This document shows, in pieces, positions 30,731 through 38,974 of a stretch of DNA of 51,380 nt (its first letter is position 1; each line of letters starts with the position of its first letter). Below the pieces are notes generated by a model. The model saw nothing but the letters and a program-made list of their open reading frames with translations, searched no databases and was not told where the DNA came from. Source of the stretch: a bacterium. Lineage in GTDB: Bacteria; CAIWAD01. The position numbers and the translations under genes are program-made. The stretch spans positions 1 to 51,380 of the forward strand of contig JAUXWS010000044.1 of the NCBI GenBank assembly GCA_030685015.1, in the 5' to 3' direction.

Positions 30731-32680
30731 ATGCAGACCCGAGGATGCCCAATCCTGGCTCTGGCTCTGGCCCTGGCCCTGGCCCTGGTCCTGGTCCTGT
30801 CGCACTGTCCGGCTCTCATGTCCCAGGGGACAAACCTTGCCTACTACGATTACGTGTCCAATGGTGAATACAGCCCGGAAAATGGTTCGATGGCCCTGAA
30901 GGGCCGTCCCTATCAAGGACGCGTGCACATCAATGGGCAGGGTCACTTCAGCGTGTTCCCCCCCCACCCCATCTTCATGGAGACTTACTCCCAGTCGGGA
31001 GACCAAGTCCTCAACGTCGCGCCAGGACAATACTCAGAATACTTCATCGGCGGAGTGCTGCTGGCGCACGCCCCCATGGGCTTCGACCACTCCGCCGACA
31101 TCGTGGTGATGCAAGAACTTTGCCTGCCCGCCCACCGCTGGGCCGCCACCCTGGACAGTCTGCATCTCACCACGGTCATCCGCTTCGACGGCCCCCTCTA
31201 CCACGCCGCCCAGTATGCCGAGGCGCAGGTCGCCGGCGGTGACACGCTCTGGCAGGTGCCGTGGACGACCCAGTCCCTGCCCGGTCCCGCCGAGCCCCAG
31301 CTCATCTGGGTGGAAGGCGTGGCGCGGATCAAAGGGGTGGTGGCAGGGCGGGTCACTGTGCTGGCCAGCGATTCCCTCTTCATCATGGGCGACCTCATCA
31401 CCGTGGACACGGACACCCTCCACCACACGGATCCCGCCCTCTTCGGCACCTCGCCGTCAGGGTCCCCCCATCGCATCGGATTGGTCGGGGAGAAGGATGT
31501 CATCATCGCCGCCACGCTGGAGAACGGCTTCGCCGATGGGGCCAACAGCCCCCAGACCACCTGCGGCCTGGCCAATCGCCCCGTGCTGTGGGGTTCCGGG
31601 CACGACCGGCGGGATGTGGTCATCCAGGCCTCCATCCTGGCTCTGGGCTGCACCTTCACCACCGAGTTCTGGAAAACCACCGTCTGGGGCGTGACTCCTC
31701 CGCAGCCCTTCGCCCAGTACTACAAGTGTGGCGGTATAAACTACCAGGAAGTGACCATCTGGGACACCGTGCCGGGGGGCGCCAACCCCGATTGCTTCGG
31801 CACCTCCTCCCTCAGTGATCGGAGAGGGACCCTGTGGTATCACGGGTCGCTGATGGTGAACTCCCCGGGCTATCATGAGCGAGCCTCAATCGGGCTTTGG
31901 TATCCCGCCACGATCGGCTATCAGGTCCAGAACATCCGTTACGATGCGAACCTGAGGACCTCAGCACCTCCCTTCTGGCCGGATGTCTACTGGCAGTGCG
32001 GCGTGGAGCCACTGCTGTCGACCGGCGCGCACAGCGGCTGCGGCCTAACATTGCCCGCCGAGGACTTCCAGTCGGACTGGGACTCCGGAGCCATCTCGCT
32101 GCTGTTCAGCGCTGTGGGCGAATGGTGGATGGACAGCCTGGCGGTGCGCACCTGGATCAATGGCGAATTGGTGTCGCGCGAGGTGCTGCCCCTTCTAAAC
32201 GGCGGTCCGCCCTTTACATGGACGCCCACGCTTGACCTGTCCCCCTGGCTTGATGAGCCTTGCACGATCCATCTGGATGCGGTCTGGACAGATTGGGTCA
32301 GGACGACCGACTTGATCTGGATCCCCCTCCGCCCGGACGCGCCCTTCTGGAACGATGGCGGCCAGCTGTGCAGCTGGACCGTCCAACCAACCGCCCAGCT
32401 GACCCCTGTGGCGCCGGCCGTCATCGCCCTGTCGGAGGCCTGGCCCAACCCCTTCAACCCGACGACCCGCGTCGAGCTGAGCCTGCCCGCCCCCGAAGCC
32501 GTCCGCCTGGAAGTCTTCGATGTGGCCGGCCGCCGGGTGGCGCTGATCCACGACGGCCCTCTGCCGGCGGGGAGCCACGCCTTCACCATCGACGGCGCGG
32601 GCTGGGCGGCGGGATTGCATCTGCTGGTGGTGAAACACAGGGGTGGGACGGAAACGCGCAAGCTGTTGCTGTTGAAATGA
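30731..32680 (+). CDS. large secreted surface protein with C-terminal sorting domain (paralogue 1)
   Basis: The 649-residue protein has an unusual signal peptide built from a hexamer repeat (ALALALALALVLVL). The central region has segments such as IRFDGPLYHAAQYAEAQVAG, WVEGVARIKGVVAGRVTVLA and SDSLFIMGDLITVDTDTL. It also has VGEKDVIIAATLENGFADGAN, and the pattern recalls beta-solenoid DUF4900-like repeats. The end is the sorting module (EAWPNPFNPTTRVELSLPAP to TRKLLLLK). Function is unknown, most likely a surface or extracellular structural protein. GAGGAGG precedes the ATG. The next gene is a paralogue. Confidence 0.85.
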   Translation: MQTRGCPILALALALALALVLVLSHCPALMSQGTNLAYYDYVSNGEYSPENGSMALKGRPYQGRVHINGQGHFSVFPPHPIFMETYSQSGDQVLNVAPGQYSEYFIGGVLLAHAPMGFDHSADIVVMQELCLPAHRWAATLDSLHLTTVIRFDGPLYHAAQYAEAQVAGGDTLWQVPWTTQSLPGPAEPQLIWVEGVARIKGVVAGRVTVLASDSLFIMGDLITVDTDTLHHTDPALFGTSPSGSPHRIGLVGEKDVIIAATLENGFADGANSPQTTCGLANRPVLWGSGHDRRDVVIQASILALGCTFTTEFWKTTVWGVTPPQPFAQYYKCGGINYQEVTIWDTVPGGANPDCFGTSSLSDRRGTLWYHGSLMVNSPGYHERASIGLWYPATIGYQVQNIRYDANLRTSAPPFWPDVYWQCGVEPLLSTGAHSGCGLTLPAEDFQSDWDSGAISLLFSAVGEWWMDSLAVRTWINGELVSREVLPLLNGGPPFTWTPTLDLSPWLDEPCTIHLDAVWTDWVRTTDLIWIPLRPDAPFWNDGGQLCSWTVQPTAQLTPVAPAVIALSEAWPNPFNPTTRVELSLPAPEAVRLEVFDVAGRRVALIHDGPLPAGSHAFTIDGAGWAAGLHLLVVKHRGGTETRKLLLLK

Positions 32681-32765
32681 GATGTGTCGAGGACAGGCTG
32701 CTGGCGGGTGGAAGGCCCGGGTCCGTCATCAGATTGGGACACTTGGTCCCCGCAAAGGAGAGCCC

Positions 32766-34679
32766 ATGAAACACTTGTGGTACGCGGTGATTTCCACTCT
32801 CCTCCTGATCCAATCGCCCCAGCCAACGAGGGCGGAGAGTGTGGCCTCCCTGCATTATCTGACAATGTTCGAGGTCACGCCCGAGGGAAGCCACGTCAAT
32901 TACCTGCCCCTCCATGGCCGGACCCACACCAATGGGTACTTCGACTTCTCCCAAGACAGCCCAGGTCCAGTCGGCTGGACCACCCAGGTGGCCCCTCCCC
33001 TGCCCGGCGGGCCGTCGCCCCTGGTGGACTGGTCAATCTTCCATTGTCTGCATGATGCAGCCTCCTTCGATTTCAGCAGCCTGGTGGCGCACCTGCGTGT
33101 CGACTGCGGCACCCAACACCATTGGGCCGCCATTGAGGGCGCCCTGGCACTTACCACCCTCCTGCGCTTCGACGGCCCCGTCTACCATGCCGCCCAATAC
33201 GCCGAGAGCCAGATCGTCGATGGCGACACCACCTGGACAGTGCCCTGGTCAACCCGCGCGCTCCCCCAGCCCCCAGGCGAGGCCCCGGTGATCTGGATCG
33301 AAGGCGTGGGCCGCATCAAGGGCGTGGTGGAGGGACGGGTCACCGTGCTCTGCAGCGACTCGCTCTTCGTGATGGGCGACCTGATCACGGCCGACACGGA
33401 CATCAGCTCCTGCGGCAACGAGGAGTTGTTCGGGACGGTGCCGGCCGGATCGCCCAACCGGATCGGGCTGGTGGGCGAAAAGGATGTCATCATCGCCGCC
33501 ACGCTGGAGAATGGATTCTCCAACGGTGCCAACGGCGGACCGACCTGCGGCATGGCATCCAGCCCGGTCGTGACCACCTGCGCCCAAGGACGACAGGATG
33601 TCATCGTGACGGCGGCGATCCTGGCCCTGGGCTGTTCCTTCGAAGTGGAGTTCTGGAAAACCACCGCCTGGCGCGCCAACATCCCTCCCGTCTCACCGCA
33701 AAACATTTGCTGGGGCGGGTGGAACAACACCGAGGTCACCGTCTGGGACACAATTCCGGGGGGTGAACACCCGGACTGCCAGGGTGCCGATGGCTTGTTC
33801 GATCGGCGAGGCACCCTGTGGTTCTGCGGTGCCCTCTGCGCCTACCAACGGGGCTTCACGGTGCGCTACGGCGACACCCCCTGGGGCGACAACGTCATGA
33901 TTGGCTACACGGCCAAGGTCTGGCGCCCGGATCCCAACCTGGCCGCTGACCCGCCGCCCTATTGGCCCGACCTGCGGTGGATCTCCCCGGTCGCCCTGGA
34001 CGTGGAGCTTGTCACAAGCCCCGCCACCTCCTGCGGCAGCGTGGTGGAAACCGGACTTTTCCTCGCCGACTGGAGCGCGGGCCTGGTCGGCCTGCAGGTG
34101 GAGGTGCCGCCCGGCAGCTGGGAGGATTCGCTGGCCGCGCGTGTGGTCCTGGTCCGCGGCGGCCTGGAACAGACCCTGGAAGAGGCTCACCTGCCCATCG
34201 CCCATCCGGGTGCGAGCTGGGTGCCCACCATCGACCTGGCGCCCTGGCTGGATCAGCCGGCCAGCCTTCGCCTGGAGTTGTGGCGCACGGACATCCTGTG
34301 GATGTGGCCGGACATCCTGGTGGACGACGGACGCCGGCGACCGGTCTGGAACACGGACGGCGCCCAATGCACCTGGCAGCTGGACGCCCTGCCCGTGGCA
34401 TCCTCCAGCGCGGCCACCGCTTTCACGCTCTCCGATCCCCGGCCCAACCCCTTCAACCCGTCGACCCGCGTGGAGCTGGGCCTGCCCGCCCCCGAAACCG
34501 TCCGCCTGGAAGTCTACGATGTGGCCGGCCGCCGGGTGGCGCTGACCCACGACGGCCCCCTGCCGGCGGGGAGCCACGCCTTCACCATCGACGGCGCGGG
34601 CTGGGCGGCGGGCCTGTACCTGCTGGTGCTGCGGCAGGGGAATGAACTGGACGTAAGAAAGCTGCTGCTGGTGAAATGA
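32766..34679 (+). CDS. large secreted surface protein with C-terminal sorting domain (paralogue 2)
   Basis: The 637-residue product is a tandem paralogue of the upstream protein. It shares LRFDGPVYHAAQYAESQIVD, IKGVVEGRVTVLCSDSLFVM, VGEKDVIIAATLENGFSNGA, FWKTTAW and VTVWDTIPGG at equivalent positions, and it ends with the same module (DPRPNPFNPSTRVELGLPAP to VRKLLLVK). The C-terminal sorting stretches are almost identical at DNA level, while the central parts are more diverged, which suggests duplication followed by gene conversion at the end. The signal peptide is ordinary (LWYAVISTLLLIQSPQPTRA). GGAG lies upstream of the ATG. Confidence 0.86.
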   Translation: MKHLWYAVISTLLLIQSPQPTRAESVASLHYLTMFEVTPEGSHVNYLPLHGRTHTNGYFDFSQDSPGPVGWTTQVAPPLPGGPSPLVDWSIFHCLHDAASFDFSSLVAHLRVDCGTQHHWAAIEGALALTTLLRFDGPVYHAAQYAESQIVDGDTTWTVPWSTRALPQPPGEAPVIWIEGVGRIKGVVEGRVTVLCSDSLFVMGDLITADTDISSCGNEELFGTVPAGSPNRIGLVGEKDVIIAATLENGFSNGANGGPTCGMASSPVVTTCAQGRQDVIVTAAILALGCSFEVEFWKTTAWRANIPPVSPQNICWGGWNNTEVTVWDTIPGGEHPDCQGADGLFDRRGTLWFCGALCAYQRGFTVRYGDTPWGDNVMIGYTAKVWRPDPNLAADPPPYWPDLRWISPVALDVELVTSPATSCGSVVETGLFLADWSAGLVGLQVEVPPGSWEDSLAARVVLVRGGLEQTLEEAHLPIAHPGASWVPTIDLAPWLDQPASLRLELWRTDILWMWPDILVDDGRRRPVWNTDGAQCTWQLDALPVASSSAATAFTLSDPRPNPFNPSTRVELGLPAPETVRLEVYDVAGRRVALTHDGPLPAGSHAFTIDGAGWAAGLYLLVLRQGNELDVRKLLLVK

Positions 34680-34747
34680 CGGTCGGGCTTGACCCGCCCT
34701 CATCACCTGCCATACCGACTTGGCAAAAGCCTGGCACCGGCCACCCC

Positions 34748-34843
34748 ACCTCCACCGCCTCGGCGGTGGAGGAGCAGAACGCCAGCACGCGGGAGGTCGC
34801 GGGCAACGTGCAGCAGGCAGCGGCCGAGGCGCGTGACGGGTCA
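34748..34843 (+). pseudogene. scrap of a methyl-accepting chemotaxis protein
   Basis: The frame reads TSTASAVEEQNASTREVAGN followed by VQQAAAEARDGS. This matches the hairpin-flanking part of the chemoreceptor signalling domain, where family members have IAxAVEEQxAxTREIxxNVQQAA. No start, membrane segment or rest of the domain is present on either side. It is a gene remnant in the gap between the paralogue pair and the convergent leftward secreted proteins. Confidence 0.65.
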
Positions 34844-34989
34844 CAGGCCACGGGCAACCCTCATGTTCACCGAACTAGAGAAGTTCCCGGGGGAAATCCG
34901 CACCCGCTAGCGGTGCTGACTTCCACCATCAATTGGTTCCCTGCGGGGCACCCATCTGCAGGCCGGATCCAGTCGGTCCCTTCTTCCCA

Positions 34990-37053
34990 TCACCTCAGCA
35001 GCAAGAGTTTCCGCACCCGGCTGTCGCCCGCCGCACTCAGGCGCAACAGGTAGGCGCCGGAGGCCAGACCGTCCGCCTCGAGGCGCAGCTCGTGGCGCCC
35101 CGGTCCGGTGAAGCCATCGACCAGGACGCGCACCAGGCGGCCCCTCACGTCAAAGAGTTCCAGGCGGGCCTGACCAGCCAAGGGCATCGTCCAGGCGATG
35201 GTGGTCGCCGGGTTGAAGGGATTCGGCCAAACTGGCCGCAGATCCAGGGAGATGGGACGTGGTGCCGGCGTCAGTCCGGTGTCCTCCGCCCATCCAACGA
35301 CGCGCAGATCATCGAGATACCAGCCCTCCCGGTTGCTGCCGCTGTCGCTGCCAAAGCGGAAACGCAGCCGGACCGTGCTCCCGGCCCAGGCGCCCAGGTC
35401 GAAGTTTGCCTCGCTCCAATCGGCGCTGCCGCTGAAGCAGGGCGTGCCAGCGGGGAAAGGATGGGTGGTGGGCTCTCCCGCCGCCGTCAGATGGCGGAAA
35501 TGGTGGGGGTAACCGCCCTCCGGCTCGACCTGCGTCCAGATGTCGCCACCGTCCGTGCTCAACTCCACCACGCCCCCATCGTAGGCCGAGTCGGGGTGGG
35601 CCACCGATGTCTCCGCATCCATGCGGTGCTGGAAGCTGAGGCGCGACCAGGGCCGCAGCAGGAGTTCGGGGCTGAGAAGGCGCGCGTCCAGATTGGTCCG
35701 GTAATCCCCGTTCTCGGTGCTGCCGCACTTCCAGGAGTGGCTGGGGCTGGCCGCGTCCTCCGTGCTCAGATGCCAGTCGTCCTGCCAACCGGCGGCTGCC
35801 CCGTGCCACCATCCCTCCGTTTCTCCCTCCAGGTCCGTCTCGAGGAGGGTCTCACGTGCGCCGACCGGCAAGGTGAATTCCAGGCTGACGGGACCCTGGG
35901 CCGTGGTCAGCGCCAGATTGAAGCGCTCATCAAAGAGAGGCGGGGCCGCCGCGGCGATGGAGCATGAGAAGGGCGTTTCCGCCACCGGGACCGCACTCTC
36001 ACCTGGAGCCAAATCCGGCCAATCGGCCGTGTCGATCTCCATTTCCGTCCAGGCGCTGGCTGGTGAAAGCAATCCTTGGATTTGAGTCACCGGCAGCAAG
36101 CCCGTGTTGTGCAGGCTGAGACCCAGCACGATGAACTCCCCGGCTTCCGCCACGCCGTCCCCGTCCCCGTCCATGAACAGGTCGATCCCCTCCAACACCA
36201 GGCTGGGCGATTGAACAGCCAGCAACAGCTCCGCATCCAGGTCCAGCTCCCCCGCCGAGCTGGACACGTGCAGGAGCAGCTCCGCAACCTGATCATCCGG
36301 CAGGCTGGGATCCACGACCAGGGCATAGGGCGACTGACAGGTGCCCGTGCTTCCAGGGGGCAGCATGTCCCAGGTACTCTGGGCCTCGACCAGTTGCAGC
36401 CACGGGGAGCTTGACGCGAGGATCCCCGAGATGCCCGAGATCCACGTGCCTCCCGTGTTGTGCAAGGAGATGGAAAGCGTCACCTGCTCCCCGCCTTCCG
36501 CCAGACCGTCGCCATCGTCGTCCGACAGCACGGCGAGGCCCGCCACCGCCAGGGGTGGATCCGGGGGAGCCCCTTCCTCCGTCACCAGGGTGAGGGCCGT
36601 GGTCTGACCATTGGCGCTGCTGCCCTGATAAGCGCCGATGTAGAGGCGCGCCGTCCCCGCGCCCGCCGCGGGGGCGGTCCAGACGAAACTGGCCGAGTTC
36701 TGGCCGTTGGTGGAAAGATGGATGCCGTTGGTCTCGCCCGGCACATTGTAGGTGCTGGTGCCCTGGCCGCCGCTGAGCACGCCGGCGTTGCTGCTGCCCG
36801 CGCCCAGCCGGCAACTGCCGTTGAAACTGCGGATGCTGTTCCCGCTGGAGCGCGCGATGGTGACGGTGTATGGCGTGCCCGGCGTGTAGAGGGTCGGGAA
36901 ACCGCTGACCGTCACCGTTCCATTGGAGCCGCCGTGGCAGGAGCTGGCACAGGTCTGGCGGCCAGGGGCCCCCGAATAGCCCGTGTAATTGGGGTAGCCC
37001 TCCGCCAGGCGGACAAGACCTGCGAACAACAACAGGACCATCAATCTCATCAT
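34990..37053 (-). CDS. secreted choice-of-anchor V (Reeler-like) protein with a CxxxCH site and sorting domain
   Basis: The start at MMRLMVLLLFAG has GGGAGG four bases upstream. After the signal peptide the mature protein begins YPNYTGYSGAPGRQTCASSC and then H, a CxxxCH site near residues 35-40 where related proteins usually have CxxCH. A Reeler/choice-of-anchor V domain follows (FNGSCRLG, NGIHLSTNGQNSASFVWTAP). Two CARDB-like domains come next (DGDGLAEGGEQVTLSISLHN and DGDGVAEAGEFIVLGLSLHN), then a choice-of-anchor J domain (GWWHGAAAGWQDDWHLSTED), and the module from PNPFNPATT to VRKLLLLR. The role is unknown. It starts the leftward end of a secreted-protein block. Confidence 0.87.
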   Translation of the reverse strand: MMRLMVLLLFAGLVRLAEGYPNYTGYSGAPGRQTCASSCHGGSNGTVTVSGFPTLYTPGTPYTVTIARSSGNSIRSFNGSCRLGAGSSNAGVLSGGQGTSTYNVPGETNGIHLSTNGQNSASFVWTAPAAGAGTARLYIGAYQGSSANGQTTALTLVTEEGAPPDPPLAVAGLAVLSDDDGDGLAEGGEQVTLSISLHNTGGTWISGISGILASSSPWLQLVEAQSTWDMLPPGSTGTCQSPYALVVDPSLPDDQVAELLLHVSSSAGELDLDAELLLAVQSPSLVLEGIDLFMDGDGDGVAEAGEFIVLGLSLHNTGLLPVTQIQGLLSPASAWTEMEIDTADWPDLAPGESAVPVAETPFSCSIAAAAPPLFDERFNLALTTAQGPVSLEFTLPVGARETLLETDLEGETEGWWHGAAAGWQDDWHLSTEDAASPSHSWKCGSTENGDYRTNLDARLLSPELLLRPWSRLSFQHRMDAETSVAHPDSAYDGGVVELSTDGGDIWTQVEPEGGYPHHFRHLTAAGEPTTHPFPAGTPCFSGSADWSEANFDLGAWAGSTVRLRFRFGSDSGSNREGWYLDDLRVVGWAEDTGLTPAPRPISLDLRPVWPNPFNPATTIAWTMPLAGQARLELFDVRGRLVRVLVDGFTGPGRHELRLEADGLASGAYLLRLSAAGDSRVRKLLLLR

Positions 37054-37167
37054 CGCGCCTCCCTCCCATCCTTCCTCTGCCTTGCTGCGGACCTGCTGTG
37101 GGAGTTGGTGTCTGGCATCACGCCTGACACCAACCAAGGCGTGCAGATGGATCCACGCAGCGCTGGC

Positions 37168-38874
37168 TCAGCGCAGCAGCAGCACCTTCAGGTTGTTCGT
37201 CCCGCGGGCCGTCTCAAGTCGCAGGAGATAGAGGCCACCGGCCAGCCGGGCGCCGTCCAGCGTCAGCTCATGGCGTCCCACGGCGTGGCTGCCATCCGCC
37301 AACACCGCCACGCGGCGCCCCGCCAGATCAAAGAGGGCCAAGCGGACCGGCCCCGCCTCCGCCAGCTCGAAGGCGACACGCGCCGTGGGATTGAAGGGGT
37401 TGGGCCAAGCCTCCAGCAGCGCCAGGCTGCCAGGCCGCGGGGCGGGATCCGTCAGCGCCGTGTCCTCGGTGGGCGCCGCCAGGACCAGATCGTCGATGTA
37501 CCAGCCTTCCAGGGCGCCTCCGTTGTCGCTGCCGAAATGGAACGCCAAGCGCACCGTCAGCCCGTTGAAGTCCGCCAGGTCGAAGACGGCCTCCTCCCAG
37601 GAGAAGCTGCCGCTGTAGCAGGGCGTCTGCCCGGGGAAATTGTGGCTGGCCGGATTGCCGCCGCCGGAGAGCGCGCGGAAGGCCTTGTTGTACCCGGTCA
37701 ATGGAAGCAGCTGCGACCAGGTGGCGCCGTCGTCCAGGCTGATCTCCACCGTGCCGCCGTCGTAGGCGGAGTCGGGGAAGGTGCTGGAGATCTCCGCGTC
37801 CATGCGGTGCTGGAAGGTCAGGCGGCTCCAGGGCTGCAGCTCCAGCGGCGGGCCGACCAGGCGGCAGTCCACGTGGTTGCCGTAGGTGCCCGTCGAGGCG
37901 CTACCGGCCTTCCAGGCGTGGCTCGGACTATGGCTGTCCTCCGTGCTCAGGTGCCACACGTCGGTCCAGCCCGCCGTGGCGGCATGGCTCCAGTCCCCCG
38001 TGGCGGACTCGCAATCCAGGTCCCAATAGGGCTCGCGACGCCCCACCTCAAGGCTGAACTCCTGCACGGCGTTGCCCCGGTCGGTGCTGATCATGAGCCG
38101 GAATGGCAGGTCCATCGCCGCTGGTGCGCCCGCATCAAGATGGAAGACGAAGGGCGCCGCGCCGCCCTCCGTGGCGCCGGCCGTGAAATCCGGCCAGGCG
38201 ATCTCGTCCTGGCTGAAACTGACCCACTCGGACGTGCTGGTCAGCTGGACCGAGACCTCGCCCACGGCCAGCTCCGAGCGGTTCTCCAACAGCACGTCCA
38301 GCTCGATCGTCTCGCCCGGTTCGGGCACGCCGTCGCCGTCACTGTCGGCCACGAGACTCATGTCGTGGAAGTAGAGGCCGGTGGGATTGGCCCAGGTCGC
38401 GATCGTCTCGTGCATCTGCTGGCCGAAGGCGTCGCTCCATCCCACCCAGTTGCCGCGCACGATGCCCAGGGGATCCAGGATGACCGAGTGCGGGATGTAG
38501 CCCTCGCCCCAGGTCTGGAGCAACCCGCCACACATGGTGAGGATGGGGAAGGTGGGGCCGTACTGCGACCAATGGGCGATGAGCGCGGCGGCCGAGGCGT
38601 TGTCCGTGTCGATGTGGACCAGGCTGAAGATCTCAGGATCGTAGACGGCCTGGAAGTCGGTTTGAAGGTGCGGAAACTCCGTGTTGCAGGCCGGTCACCA
38701 CGTGGCGCCGAAGTTCACCAGGACCACCTTGCCCCGCTGGGCATGGAGGTTCCAGGTGTTGCCATCCGTGTCCGTGCAACTGAAATCGGGGGGCGTCGTG
38801 CCCACGGCGTGCGTGGCCAGGGCCGGGCCGGCGCAGGCCAGCGCCAGCAACAGGTGGGGGAACAGTCCGGGCAT
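37168..38874 (-). CDS. exported thioredoxin-like protein with sorting domain, candidate selenoprotein (TGA at 38695-38697)
   Basis: Read through one TGA, this frame encodes 568 residues. It has a signal peptide (MPGLFPHLLLALACAGPALA), then a redoxin domain: PPDFSCTDTDGNTWNLHAQR, GKVVLVNFGATW, U60, PAC, NTEFPHLQTDF. The TGA stands at the first cysteine of the W-C-x-x-C motif. Next come FPILTMCGG, GYIPHSVILDPLGIVRGNW, a CARDB-like region, a choice-of-anchor J domain and the module ending NLKVLLLR. The next gene upstream is a paralogue of identical length with Ser60 and Cys63. No other stop interrupts the frame. GGAGG four bases upstream supports the ATG at 38874. As separate genes the two halves would be a 59-residue fragment and a protein lacking a signal peptide. 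The alternative is a nonsense mutation. Confidence 0.78.
38671..38694 (-). promoter_or_regulatory. bacterial SECIS-like hairpin after the thioredoxin-like TGA
   Basis: On the minus strand CGGA-GTT-TCCG (38681-38671) forms a 4-bp stem with a GUU loop, with 17 bases between the TGA and the loop. An outer stem, GGCCTG (38692-38687) with CAGGCC (38652-38647), could enclose it. The stem is short, so this is suggestive only. Confidence 0.4.
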
Positions 38875-38974
38875 GGGGCCTCCGTTGGATGTTGGGGGAC
38901 GAGGGGTGGGGCGGACACCGACCCACCCGCCCCCGCGCTTCAAGGCATCATGTGTTGTCGCTCGCGACTCCTGG

